A stretch of DNA of 5,934 bases from Candidatus Hodarchaeota archaeon (GCA_030589605.1 JAUUVJ010000280.1:1-5934), one strand, 5' to 3'. Counted from the first letter of the stretch, positions 1 through 4,190 are shown. The notes: generated from the sequence alone by a model not told the origin. A program made the numbers and translations.

Positions 1-152
1 AAAATGCAACAGGCCAGTTTGCTAAACTAGTTCAAAAAGAGATAGGGTTTTCAATGGATTCCAATCGTGTTAAGATGTTTCTAAAATATAACGGGGCTAG
101 TTACTCGGTTGAAGAGATCATGGAGTATATAAGGAAAATGGAGGTACTATAA
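1..152 (+). CDS. korA: 2-oxoacid:ferredoxin oxidoreductase alpha subunit, C-terminal end (partial)
   Basis: Only the last 49 codons lie in the window; the reading frame starts at base 3 and ends with TAA at 150-152. The fragment begins NATGQFAKLV and continues with a segment like LKYNGASYSVEEI. This matches the usual C-terminal tail of the alpha (pyrimidine-binding) subunit, where an 'NxxGQ(F/L)A' stretch is followed by 'KY(D/N)GxPfxxeEI'. The subunit works with the beta subunit encoded next to it, in the cytoplasm, in CoA-dependent oxidative decarboxylation of 2-oxoacids with ferredoxin as acceptor. The stop codon directly abuts the korB start (TAA|ATG), and the korB ribosome binding site lies inside this gene, so the two are co-transcribed and probably translationally coupled. 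The identification rests on a short fragment plus the neighbouring gene; the specific substrate cannot be told. Confidence 0.78.
   Translation, partial: NATGQFAKLVQKEIGFSMDSNRVKMFLKYNGASYSVEEIMEYIRKMEVL
140..145 (+). promoter_or_regulatory. Ribosome binding site of korB
   Basis: GGAGGT lies inside the 3' end of the alpha-subunit gene, 7 nt before the korB ATG at 153. It is the strongest Shine-Dalgarno match in the window and fixes that start. Confidence 0.8.
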
Positions 153-1016
153 ATGACAGAATCGGATAAATTTGATATAGAGAATACTGATATTGCTTGG
201 TGTCCTGGATGTGGAAATTTTGGTATATTAAGTCTTATGAAAGAAGTATTGATGGAACTTGAATTAAAACCACAAGATGTAGTTTATGTTTCGGGAATAG
301 GCCAAGCAGCAAAGTTTCCTCAATATATTAATGCTCACTATTTTAACAGTTTACATGGAAGATCACTAGCGGTAGCCACAGCTATTAAAGCAGCAAACCC
401 TGAGATGACTGTAATTGCCGAAAGTGGAGATGGGTGTTCATTTGGAGAAGGGGGTAACCACTTTGTTCACAATATTCTTAGAAATCCTAATGTGACAAAT
501 TTCACACATAATAATATGATATACGGTTTAACAAAGGGACAAGCCTCTCCTACGAGTATGTATGGCTTTATAACCCCTGTTCAGGTAAGTGGTGTCACTA
601 ATGAACCGTTTAATCCACTTGCTCTAGCAATATCGTTGAATGCATCATTTGTTGCTAGAGTCTTTATTGGCCATAGAGAACACGCCAAATCAATTATTAA
701 GGAAGCCATCACACATAAAGGGTATGCTTTAGTAGATATTTTACAACCGTGTGTTACTTTCAACAAATTGAACACTTATAAATGGTTTAAACAAAATACT
801 TACTTTTTAGAGAACCATGATTCTTCAAATCGGAATGATGCCTTCATAAAAGCAACAGAGAAGGATAAATTGCCACTAGGTATATTTTATAAAAATATTA
901 AACCTACATTTGAGGAAAATAATGATGGGTATGTGAACTATAAAGAGCCTCTCTATAAAAGATCTCTTGATGCTGAAAAACTCACAGCATTGATAAATTC
1001 AAAGAGAACTTTATAG
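153..1016 (+). CDS. korB: 2-oxoacid:ferredoxin oxidoreductase beta subunit (thiamine diphosphate-binding)
   Basis: This 287-residue protein has the normal length for the family. It binds thiamine diphosphate and, with the alpha subunit, oxidises a 2-oxoacid such as 2-oxoglutarate to the acyl-CoA, passing electrons to ferredoxin. Visible motifs are WCPGCGNFG (residues 16-24), SGIGQAAKFPQYI (47-59), LHGR (67-70), the diphosphate/Mg motif GDG (92-94) with its partner Asn121, and IYGLTKGQASPTS (123-135). The C-terminal part contains the typical GIFYKNIKPTFEE stretch. Two positions differ from the commonest version. The usual GIGCS is GIGQA here, a variant I recall from some archaeal homologues. 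The residue after GDG is Cys95, where Asp is most common. No iron-sulfur ligand domain is present in this chain; of the motif cysteines, Cys17 and Cys20 are kept. The gene starts directly after the alpha subunit behind a GGAGGT site. Substrate preference (2-oxoglutarate, pyruvate or branched 2-oxoacids) cannot be settled from sequence, so the symbol korB is used loosely. Confidence 0.92.
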   Translation: MTESDKFDIENTDIAWCPGCGNFGILSLMKEVLMELELKPQDVVYVSGIGQAAKFPQYINAHYFNSLHGRSLAVATAIKAANPEMTVIAESGDGCSFGEGGNHFVHNILRNPNVTNFTHNNMIYGLTKGQASPTSMYGFITPVQVSGVTNEPFNPLALAISLNASFVARVFIGHREHAKSIIKEAITHKGYALVDILQPCVTFNKLNTYKWFKQNTYFLENHDSSNRNDAFIKATEKDKLPLGIFYKNIKPTFEENNDGYVNYKEPLYKRSLDAEKLTALINSKRTL

Positions 1017-1017
1017 G

Positions 1018-1042
1018 TCATTTTTGAATATTAGGATTTTTA
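1018..1042 (+). terminator. Probable T-rich terminator after korB
   Basis: Two runs of five T (1021-1025 and 1037-1041) follow the korB stop within 25 nt. Archaeal RNA polymerase commonly stops at such tracts without a hairpin. A long imperfect stem follows at 1047-1080. Confidence 0.45.
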
Positions 1043-1046
1043 TCAG

Positions 1047-1080
1047 CCAAATCGATTAGTAAGTAATACTAATTGATTGG
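1047..1080. repeat. Imperfect inverted repeat (hairpin) downstream of korB
   Basis: ATCGATTAGTA (1051-1061) faces TACTAATTGAT (1067-1077) across a 5-nt loop, with a single G-T position that becomes a G-U pair in RNA. The stem extends outward by A1050-T1078 and, after bulging A1049, by CC (1047-1048) with GG (1079-1080). That gives about 14 pairs. It lies 30 nt after the korB stop and well before the rubrerythrin promoter, so it may protect the 3' end of the korAB message, add to termination, or be a protein-binding palindrome. Confidence 0.5.
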
Positions 1081-1081
1081 T

Positions 1082-1132
1082 GAACTACAGTTAGGTATTA
1101 CACAAAAAAAGTTAGGTAGTTCGAATTTCGAA
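1082..1132. promoter_or_regulatory. Repeat-rich region upstream of the rubrerythrin promoter
   Basis: The nonamer AGTTAGGTA occurs at 1089-1097 and again at 1110-1118, exactly 21 bp apart (two helical turns, same DNA face). GAACTAC (1082-1088) and GTAGTTC (1116-1122) form an inverted pair around it. Immediately after, TTCGAA is doubled as TTCGAA-T-TTCGAA (1120-1132), which is a perfect palindrome around one T. The block ends about 30 bp before the TATA-like box of the rubrerythrin gene, a place where archaeal activators or repressors bind. No regulator can be named. Confidence 0.4.
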
Positions 1133-1163
1133 TAATTGAATATATGCATGAGAAATAAACTCA

Positions 1164-1172
1164 ACTTAAATA
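1164..1172 (+). promoter_or_regulatory. Putative TATA box of rubrerythrin
   Basis: ACTTAAATA lies about 70 nt before the ATG at 1241. The same octamer ACTTAAAT is found upstream of the rubredoxin and flavodiiron genes in this window. Transcription would start near 1193-1198, leaving a leader of about 45 nt. A second A/T-rich stretch around 1187-1196 is a competing candidate. Confidence 0.45.
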
Positions 1173-1231
1173 CCAGTATCTTTCGGAATATAATTATTTT
1201 ATTCTCAGAATGAATAAAAAAATCAATTAAA

Positions 1232-1236
1232 GTGAT
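1232..1236 (+). promoter_or_regulatory. Ribosome binding site of rubrerythrin (GTGAT)
   Basis: GTGAT pairs with the AUCAC of the archaeal 16S rRNA 3' end and ends 4 nt before ATG 1241. The GTG in it could be read as an in-frame start, giving three extra residues, but it is better explained as the Shine-Dalgarno core. Confidence 0.55.
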
Positions 1237-1240
1237 TAAA

Positions 1241-1741
1241 ATGGCTAATACAGATGAAAATTTAATGGCTGCTTTTGCAGGCGAAAGTCAAGCAAATCGT
1301 AAATATCTTGCATTTGCTAAGAAAGCAGAAAAAGACGGATTTCCCCAGATTGGACGGGTTTTCCGTGCAGCTGCAGCTGCAGAGACTGTTCATGCACATG
1401 CACACCTTCGTGTGTATGGTGGTATAAAAACTACTGAAGAAAATGTTAAAGCAGCAATAGAGGGCGAACACTATGAATTTACGAAAATGTATCCTGATTT
1501 TTTAGAAATTGCTAAAAAAGAAGGTAAAAAAGCTGCAGAGAGATCCTTCGATTTGGCAAATCAGGTAGAAAAGGTACACCATGAGTTATACTCAAAAGCT
1601 CTCGAAGCTGTTCAGGGAGGTAATGATTTACCCGAAAACCAATTTTTTGTATGTGAAGTTTGTGGATATACACATAGGGACATTCCTGACGTTTGTCCAA
1701 TTTGTGGAGCAAAACATGATAGATTTTTTGAAGTAGAATGA
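1241..1741 (+). CDS. rbr: Rubrerythrin (ferritin-like diiron domain plus rubredoxin domain)
   Basis: The 166-residue protein reduces hydrogen peroxide to water in the cytoplasm of anaerobes, with electrons passed from rubredoxin or a similar carrier through its own rubredoxin site. The four-helix diiron domain covers residues 1-130. Ligands visible by family pattern are Glu15 in AFAGESQANRKY, Glu48-xx-His51, Glu76 and Glu79 in GEHYEF, and Glu110-xx-His113. A rubredoxin-type C-terminal domain (about 134-166) carries Cys138-xx-Cys141 and Cys152-xx-Cys155 in a short loop version. The start is taken as ATG 1241 because family members usually begin a few residues before 'ENLxxAFAGES' and because the upstream GTG at 1232 is part of the ribosome binding site. 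The gene is monocistronic: its own promoter lies upstream and a T-rich tract follows the stop. All expected metal ligands are present, so it should be active. A stretch of alternating GCA and GCT alanine codons (about 1366-1382) is the only low-complexity part. Confidence 0.96.
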   Translation: MANTDENLMAAFAGESQANRKYLAFAKKAEKDGFPQIGRVFRAAAAAETVHAHAHLRVYGGIKTTEENVKAAIEGEHYEFTKMYPDFLEIAKKEGKKAAERSFDLANQVEKVHHELYSKALEAVQGGNDLPENQFFVCEVCGYTHRDIPDVCPICGAKHDRFFEVE

Positions 1742-1773
1742 TTTTTTTCTATTCCAATTTCTTACTTTTTATT
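1742..1773 (+). terminator. T-rich terminator after rubrerythrin
   Basis: Seven T directly after the TGA stop (1742-1748) and five more at 1766-1770 lie in a pyrimidine-rich stretch. This is a typical archaeal termination context. Confidence 0.6.
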
Positions 1774-1787
1774 TCCTAGAACCTCTA

Positions 1788-1813
1788 TAATCTTGGTTCA
1801 TGATCTTGGTTCA
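1788..1813. repeat. 13-bp tandem duplication
   Basis: Two adjacent 13-bp units, 1788-1800 and 1801-1813, share ATCTTGGTTCA and differ at only one position (TA versus TG at the start). GAACC at 1779-1783 can also pair with the GGTTC of either unit, so a small stem is possible near the 3' end of the rubrerythrin transcript. Confidence 0.6.
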
Positions 1814-1831
1814 ACTATTATAATTTAGACG

Positions 1832-1843
1832 ATATATATAAAC
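1832..1843. promoter_or_regulatory. Strong TATA-like sequence without a downstream gene
   Basis: Read on the minus strand, 1843-1832 contains TTTATATATAT, a near-perfect archaeal box A. On the plus strand it reads ATATATATAAA. No convincing reading frame follows on either side. If used toward the minus strand it would make RNA through the tandem repeat and antisense to the rubrerythrin 3' end; toward the plus strand it would produce RNA from the gene-poor stretch. Chance occurrence in AT-rich DNA is possible. Confidence 0.25.
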
Positions 1844-2067
1844 TCCCAAACAAAATGAACATATTAGATATACAAAAACAATAAACCAACAACAGAAAGA
1901 AAGAATGAGGAAAATTCCCTAGTAATTAGAATCCTAAAATGAAGTAACTAGAGGATTACAAATTCTCGAAAAGAATGCAAAAGTAGGCTATTATTCAATC
2001 GAAGTAAAATAGAATTAATAGAGAACAGAGGAAGACAAGATAAAGTCCTCGAAATAACGACGGTCAA

Positions 2068-2172
2068 TTATTTATTGAAGATTATTATTAGTTTCACGTA
2101 GAAACTCTTCAGTATGTTAACATAAATAATATCTATAATATTACCTAACTTTCCCTCTTTTAATATCAACAT
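2068..2172 (-). CDS. Doubtful small hydrophobic reading frame (34 aa)
   Basis: An ATG-started frame of 34 codons begins 14 nt after the stop of the 290-residue gene, in the same direction. AGTGAT ends 6 nt before the ATG, the same Shine-Dalgarno type seen before rubrerythrin. The product would be rich in Ile and hydrophobic in its second half (NIIDIIYVNILKSFYVKLII), so a membrane-associated peptide is conceivable. The composition is also what AT-rich noncoding DNA yields by chance, and the hairpin at 2077-2110 overlaps its end. I recognise no family. Confidence 0.2.
   Translation of the reverse strand: MLILKEGKLGNIIDIIYVNILKSFYVKLIIIFNK
2077..2110. repeat. Bulged inverted repeat
   Basis: AGTTTC (2090-2095) and GAAACT (2101-2106) pair perfectly across a 5-nt loop. 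GAAG (2077-2080) and CTTC (2107-2110) can continue the stem across a 9-nt one-sided bulge. It lies about 80 nt beyond the stop of the minus-strand gene and could stabilise or end its transcript. No T-run follows on the minus strand, so it is not a classical intrinsic terminator. Confidence 0.35.
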
Positions 2173-2186
2173 ATAAGTATCACTAA

Positions 2187-3059
2187 TTATATTTTAATTT
2201 TCATACCGACATAAGTACCTATACCCATAGGAGTATCAGTAACTTGTGTGTAAATAAGGGATACCACGTCTGTCTGAGGATTATATCGATGTATAAAATT
2301 GTACGACTTAATTAATCGTAGAAACTGCTGTGGAGTTGTAATATTGACATGGTATCTGTTTTCATCAGGAATCTTAGTTATCGGGCATCCGATATAATCT
2401 CTCCACTCTTGTAATTTCTCTTGATTTCTCTCATGTCCCCAGTCTGAATCTGTCCAAACAGTCGGTATTTTATAGCAACCTGAATCATTAAAAAGCTGGA
2501 TGTATAAGTCTGGAGATTCTAGAATAAACTGAGGTAGACTATCTGTTATTTCGTTTATATTAAGGTTGGGGGTTCGTTGATAGATTTTAGAGTCCACTAA
2601 ATTGGCAATTTCCCAACTTAGTATGTCGGGATTCTCCTCTTTCCAATTTTTATACGGTCTTCTCGAACCATCGCTAAATAAGATAGTAAAAGCTTTACTG
2701 AGTCTAATAAGGTCAGAAATCTTTAAATTCTTGAAGGATTCAAAATATAACCCAGGCGTTTTGTCTTCAAAAAAAGCAGTAGCAACAGGATTCCCTATAA
2801 TAGCATGAAGGGTTTGTAAATCATCCCAATTCCAAAGATTGTCAAAAACACGACAACGTGGGAATTCAAACTTACGTGTATCTTTATTCCAATCCCCGTG
2901 ATAACTAGCTGTAAAAAAACAAATACGTAAAAATTCAGGACGAATATCATTAAACTTAGGAACGATACCCTCATATGAAGATTTTCGACTTTTGGAATAA
3001 GATTTTACTTCCTCGTCACTCAGAGAAACTAATGATTGAATATTTGTATATTCTTCCAC
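2187..3059 (-). CDS. Unknown soluble protein, 290 aa, GTG start
   Basis: I do not recognise this protein. It has no signal peptide, no membrane segment, no coiled coil and no nucleotide-binding motif that I can see. It is rich in aromatic residues, with eight Trp, several in short clusters such as LWNWDD (about residues 75-80), and has four scattered Cys with no paired CxxC. Acidic and basic residues are mixed, suggesting a cytoplasmic globular protein. The frame contains no Met until the very C-terminus (TPMGIG), so GTG 3059 is the only sensible start. A GAGGT site 10 nt upstream and a TATA box about 40 nt upstream support it. The gene lies downstream of the redoxin operon in the same direction but has its own promoter, and a perfect 15-bp palindrome beside that TATA box suggests specific control. 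It converges with rubrerythrin. The intact 290-codon frame in AT-rich DNA, with non-repetitive composition, makes it a real gene; the function is open. Confidence 0.85.
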   Translation of the reverse strand: MEEYTNIQSLVSLSDEEVKSYSKSRKSSYEGIVPKFNDIRPEFLRICFFTASYHGDWNKDTRKFEFPRCRVFDNLWNWDDLQTLHAIIGNPVATAFFEDKTPGLYFESFKNLKISDLIRLSKAFTILFSDGSRRPYKNWKEENPDILSWEIANLVDSKIYQRTPNLNINEITDSLPQFILESPDLYIQLFNDSGCYKIPTVWTDSDWGHERNQEKLQEWRDYIGCPITKIPDENRYHVNITTPQQFLRLIKSYNFIHRYNPQTDVVSLIYTQVTDTPMGIGTYVGMKIKI

Positions 3060-3069
3060 TTTTTATTCG

Positions 3070-3074
3070 ACCTC
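3070..3074 (-). promoter_or_regulatory. Ribosome binding site deciding the GTG start of the 290-aa gene
   Basis: GAGGT on the minus strand lies 10 nt before GTG 3059. An ATG just upstream at 3076 is out of frame (17 nt before the GTG) and overlaps the Shine-Dalgarno motif, so it is not the start. Confidence 0.6.
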
Positions 3075-3095
3075 ATTTTATTAAAATCAAATTTA

Positions 3096-3103
3096 TTTAT
3101 AAA
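3096..3103 (-). promoter_or_regulatory. TATA box of the 290-aa gene
   Basis: TTTATAAA, itself a palindrome within a longer A/T stretch (3092-3105), is centred 40 nt before the GTG start. Transcription would begin near 3073-3076, just ahead of the ribosome binding site, giving a very short leader. The spacing of TATA, start site, ribosome binding site and start codon is internally consistent. Confidence 0.55.
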
Positions 3104-3106
3104 TAC

Positions 3107-3121
3107 ACAAGATTGTCTTGT
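3107..3121. promoter_or_regulatory. Operator-like palindrome next to the TATA box
   Basis: ACAAGA-TTG-TCTTGT is a perfect inverted repeat with 6-bp arms and a 3-bp centre. On the minus strand it ends 3 bp upstream of the A/T-rich TATA stretch, where the TFB-recognition element lies. A bound regulator there could block or help TFB/TBP. Its outer edge coincides with the last base of the shifted frame of the preceding gene, so it could instead act as a short 3'-end hairpin. Confidence 0.45.
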
Positions 3122-3170
3122 TAAATATCATTTGAAATAAAAACAGGAATTGCTGTGGTTTGAATTCCAG

Positions 3171-3416
3171 CTACATCTGACCCCATACTTGGTTCACTTG
3201 TAGCGAAAGAGGCATAATGGAGTTTTTCATCTCAAGAGATTTTAAACAATCATTTGTATTGTTTGTTCCAATCATTTCTGTGACAAAACTTTCTATTGCA
3301 CTGAGAAAACCAGATAACAGAGCCGAATCCTTTGCAAGAAAGCCACACAAACTTGAGAAACATTTACTATATATCGGCAAGCCAGAATCTTGGTAAATAA
3401 TGATATATTCCAACAT
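3171..3416 (-). CDS. Small longin/roadblock-like domain protein, probably frameshifted
   Basis: As read, the protein has 81 residues. The N-terminal part has a beta strand (LEYIIIYQ), the turn motif DSGLP (residues 10-14), a second strand (IYSKCF) and then an amphipathic helix containing SGFLSAIESF (35-44). This strand-turn-strand-helix order with DSGLP and SGFLSAI resembles longin/roadblock-like small proteins that I associate with Asgard archaea; it is pattern recall, not a database match. After about residue 64 the frame degrades (IMPLSLQVNQ). A shifted frame then becomes protein-like: KLHYASFATSEPSMGSDVAG and so on to a TAA at 3121-3123. One extra A in the five-A run (plus strand T5, 3223-3227) would join the two into a 98-residue protein ending IPVFISNDI. 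The gene starts 23 nt after the reductase stop, with only a weak AGAG-type ribosome site, so it belongs to the same operon. Even when repaired it is shorter than a full longin domain (around 120 residues), and a function in this redox context is unknown. Confidence 0.6.
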   Translation of the reverse strand: MLEYIIIYQDSGLPIYSKCFSSLCGFLAKDSALLSGFLSAIESFVTEMIGTNNTNDCLKSLEMKNSIMPLSLQVNQVWGQM

Positions 3417-3439
3417 TATCGTTCTTCTCTTTATTATTC

Positions 3440-3763
3440 CTAAGGTCGTCTTTCTGGTATCATCTTCAAGGGTAAATTCTGATCATATTTAGAATCGAAA
3501 TAAAGTGCACAATAACAATGTCCATATTCTTCAATATCAGCTTGTGCATATCGACAAGGGCAAATAATATCTCGATCAATTTTTGGATCTTCTTGACTAT
3601 CACGACATGGACAGTTATAGTATCCTAGTCTATTAAAGTTGTCTCGAAGTCCTTCTGCTAAATATAATAAGATATTCTTATTAAAATTCACTTTCCAACC
3701 ATTACAATCTGAAATTTTCTTTATATAGGCGTTAACGTCTTCTACGTTTTTTTTTCCCTTCAA
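3440..3763 (-). CDS. ftrB: Ferredoxin:thioredoxin reductase catalytic subunit, TTG start
   Basis: The 107-residue protein is a single-chain archaeal/bacterial form of the catalytic subunit, which uses a [4Fe-4S] cluster and an adjacent disulfide to reduce thioredoxin-type proteins with electrons from ferredoxin. The diagnostic cysteines are all present: Cys51-Pro-Cys53-Arg, then Cys68-Pro-Cys70 in DRDIICPCRY, then Cys83-Tyr-Cys85 in EEYGHCYCALY. By analogy with the plant and cyanobacterial enzyme, Cys51, Cys68, Cys70 and Cys83 bind the cluster, and Cys53 with Cys85 form the active disulfide. Spacing between the pairs (14 and 12 residues) differs from the plant type but fits the prokaryotic subgroup. 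The C-terminus IPERRP is typical of archaeal members. There is no ATG near the N-terminus; TTG 3763 is chosen because GGAGAT lies 8 nt upstream, an in-frame TAG lies just before it, and the TTG overlaps the preceding TGA (TTGA). A nine-A run follows the start. No variable (alpha) subunit is seen nearby. The glutaredoxin-like protein upstream is the likely partner. Confidence 0.93.
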   Translation of the reverse strand: MKGKKNVEDVNAYIKKISDCNGWKVNFNKNILLYLAEGLRDNFNRLGYYNCPCRDSQEDPKIDRDIICPCRYAQADIEEYGHCYCALYFDSKYDQNLPLKMIPERRP

Positions 3764-3893
3764 TGATCTAAATCTCCAAATATTACACTATCATCAGAAA
3801 ATTGGCTTTCTAGTTTATAAGCTTTAAAAGAAGTAAATCCAAATTTTCAAGAGATTGAAGTCTTTTCTTATGATATTTTTTCTTTCCAAGCAT
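3760..3893 (-). CDS. Small reading frame between redoxin and reductase, interrupted by one apparent frameshift
   Basis: An ATG at 3893, inside the last codons of the glutaredoxin-like gene, opens a frame reading MLGKKKYHKKRLQSLEN. As written it becomes leucine-rich and stops at TAG 3810-3812. A neighbouring frame over 3760-3840 instead reads GFTSFKAYKLESQFSDDS and ends DLDH before a TGA. That TGA overlaps the TTG start of the reductase gene, the usual arrangement for coupled translation. One extra base in the A/T run at 3841-3847 would join the two halves into a 44-residue protein with a basic N-terminus and acidic C-terminus. No cysteines, membrane segment or known motif is visible. Head and tail overlaps with both neighbours, plus codon quality, suggest a real gene in which a base was lost, either in the assembly or in the genome. 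It could also be chance coding look-alike in the gap; I recognise no family. Confidence 0.4.
3772..3777 (-). promoter_or_regulatory. Ribosome binding site deciding the TTG start of the reductase gene
   Basis: GGAGAT on the minus strand lies 8 nt before TTG 3763, inside the tail of the small upstream reading frame. Confidence 0.6.
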
Positions 3894-4182
3894 CAGGTTC
3901 ATAACCTGAAATGAAGTCTGATTTATTGACTACAAAAAACGGGAATCTTGGTTTCACACCAAATAAATCTTCAATATCCTTTTTGAGCTCATTTTTTTCA
4001 TTAACGGGTAATTTATCGATATCTAGATATGAATATCCATATCCTCGTTCATTTAACCATTTTTTTCCTAGTTTGCACCACATGCAGGTTGACAAAGCAA
4101 ATACAAAGATATTAGCTGTTTGAGGGTTTGAACCATCCACAACAACCACATTTCCAGGGATTTTTAATGAATCTAACGACAT
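3868..4182 (-). CDS. Glutaredoxin-like CxxC redoxin (thioredoxin fold)
   Basis: The 104-residue protein has a beta strand (NIFVFALS) leading into the active-site motif Cys33-Met-Trp-Cys36, as in glutaredoxin/NrdH-type proteins. It continues with the helix KLGKKWLNERG, a strand (YSYLDID), a charged helix, the cis-proline strand RFPFFVV (Pro81) and a Gly-Tyr pair (93-94). It is therefore a dithiol oxidoreductase of the cytoplasm. Lying first in the operon that encodes the ferredoxin:thioredoxin reductase, it is most probably the direct electron acceptor of that enzyme, delivering electrons to target disulfides; this is inference from context. ATG 4182 is preferred over TTG 4188 because GAGGT lies 8 nt before the ATG but only 2 nt before the TTG. 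The first 20 residues extend beyond a minimal glutaredoxin. The stop at 3868-3870 is followed by a second in-frame stop and then by the small interrupted frame leading into the reductase gene. Confidence 0.88.
   Translation of the reverse strand: MSLDSLKIPGNVVVVDGSNPQTANIFVFALSTCMWCKLGKKWLNERGYGYSYLDIDKLPVNEKNELKKDIEDLFGVKPRFPFFVVNKSDFISGYEPDAWKEKIS
3893..3909. repeat. Palindrome at the start of the small overlapping frame
   Basis: TCAGGTT-CAT-AACCTGA has perfect 7-bp arms. In the minus-strand mRNA it would fold a tight hairpin whose 5' arm holds AGGT, a possible ribosome site, and whose last base is the A of the ATG at 3893. It lies within codons for SGYEPD of the redoxin, so ribosomes finishing the redoxin would open it. 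Confidence 0.4.
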
Positions 4183-4190
4183 AATCAATT

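Larger units (their letters stand above)
1742..2186. other. Gene-poor region between convergent genes
   Basis: Rubrerythrin (plus) and the 290-residue gene (minus) converge on this 445-bp stretch. All six frames are broken by frequent stops. It holds the rubrerythrin terminator, a 13-bp tandem duplication (1788-1813), a strong TATA-like sequence (1832-1843), a bulged hairpin (2077-2110) and one doubtful 34-codon frame on the minus strand (2068-2172). I see no tRNA-like arms or C/D-box motifs. The part 1845-2065 shows only weak pairing, such as AATCCT 1930-1935 with AGGATT 1952-1957. Confidence 0.6.

Noticed and set aside
581..775. 64-codon minus-strand frame inside korB
   Set aside because: Shadow of the strongly supported beta-subunit gene; no family resemblance.
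1232..1240. GTG 1232 as the rubrerythrin start
   Set aside because: The GTG is part of the GTGAT ribosome site; no Shine-Dalgarno motif lies before it, and family N-termini fit ATG 1241.
1262..1712. Two minus-strand frames (1262-1471 and 1512-1712) inside rubrerythrin
   Set aside because: Antisense shadows; Cys/Ser/Phe-rich composition results from reading the conserved rubrerythrin codons backwards.
1861..2060. Structured RNA, tRNA or C/D-box RNA in the gene-poor stretch
   Set aside because: Only short, competing stems (5-6 bp with long loops) and no tRNA T-arm or box C/D motifs; not enough to call an RNA gene.
2602..2808. 68-codon plus-strand frame inside the 290-aa gene
   Set aside because: Opposite-strand shadow without ribosome site or recognisable motif.
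3911..4123. 70-codon plus-strand frame inside the redoxin gene
   Set aside because: Opposite strand of a gene with clear CxxC and cis-proline motifs.
4186..4188. TTG 4188 as the redoxin start
   Set aside because: GAGGT is only 2 nt away; ATG 4182 has proper 8-nt spacing.
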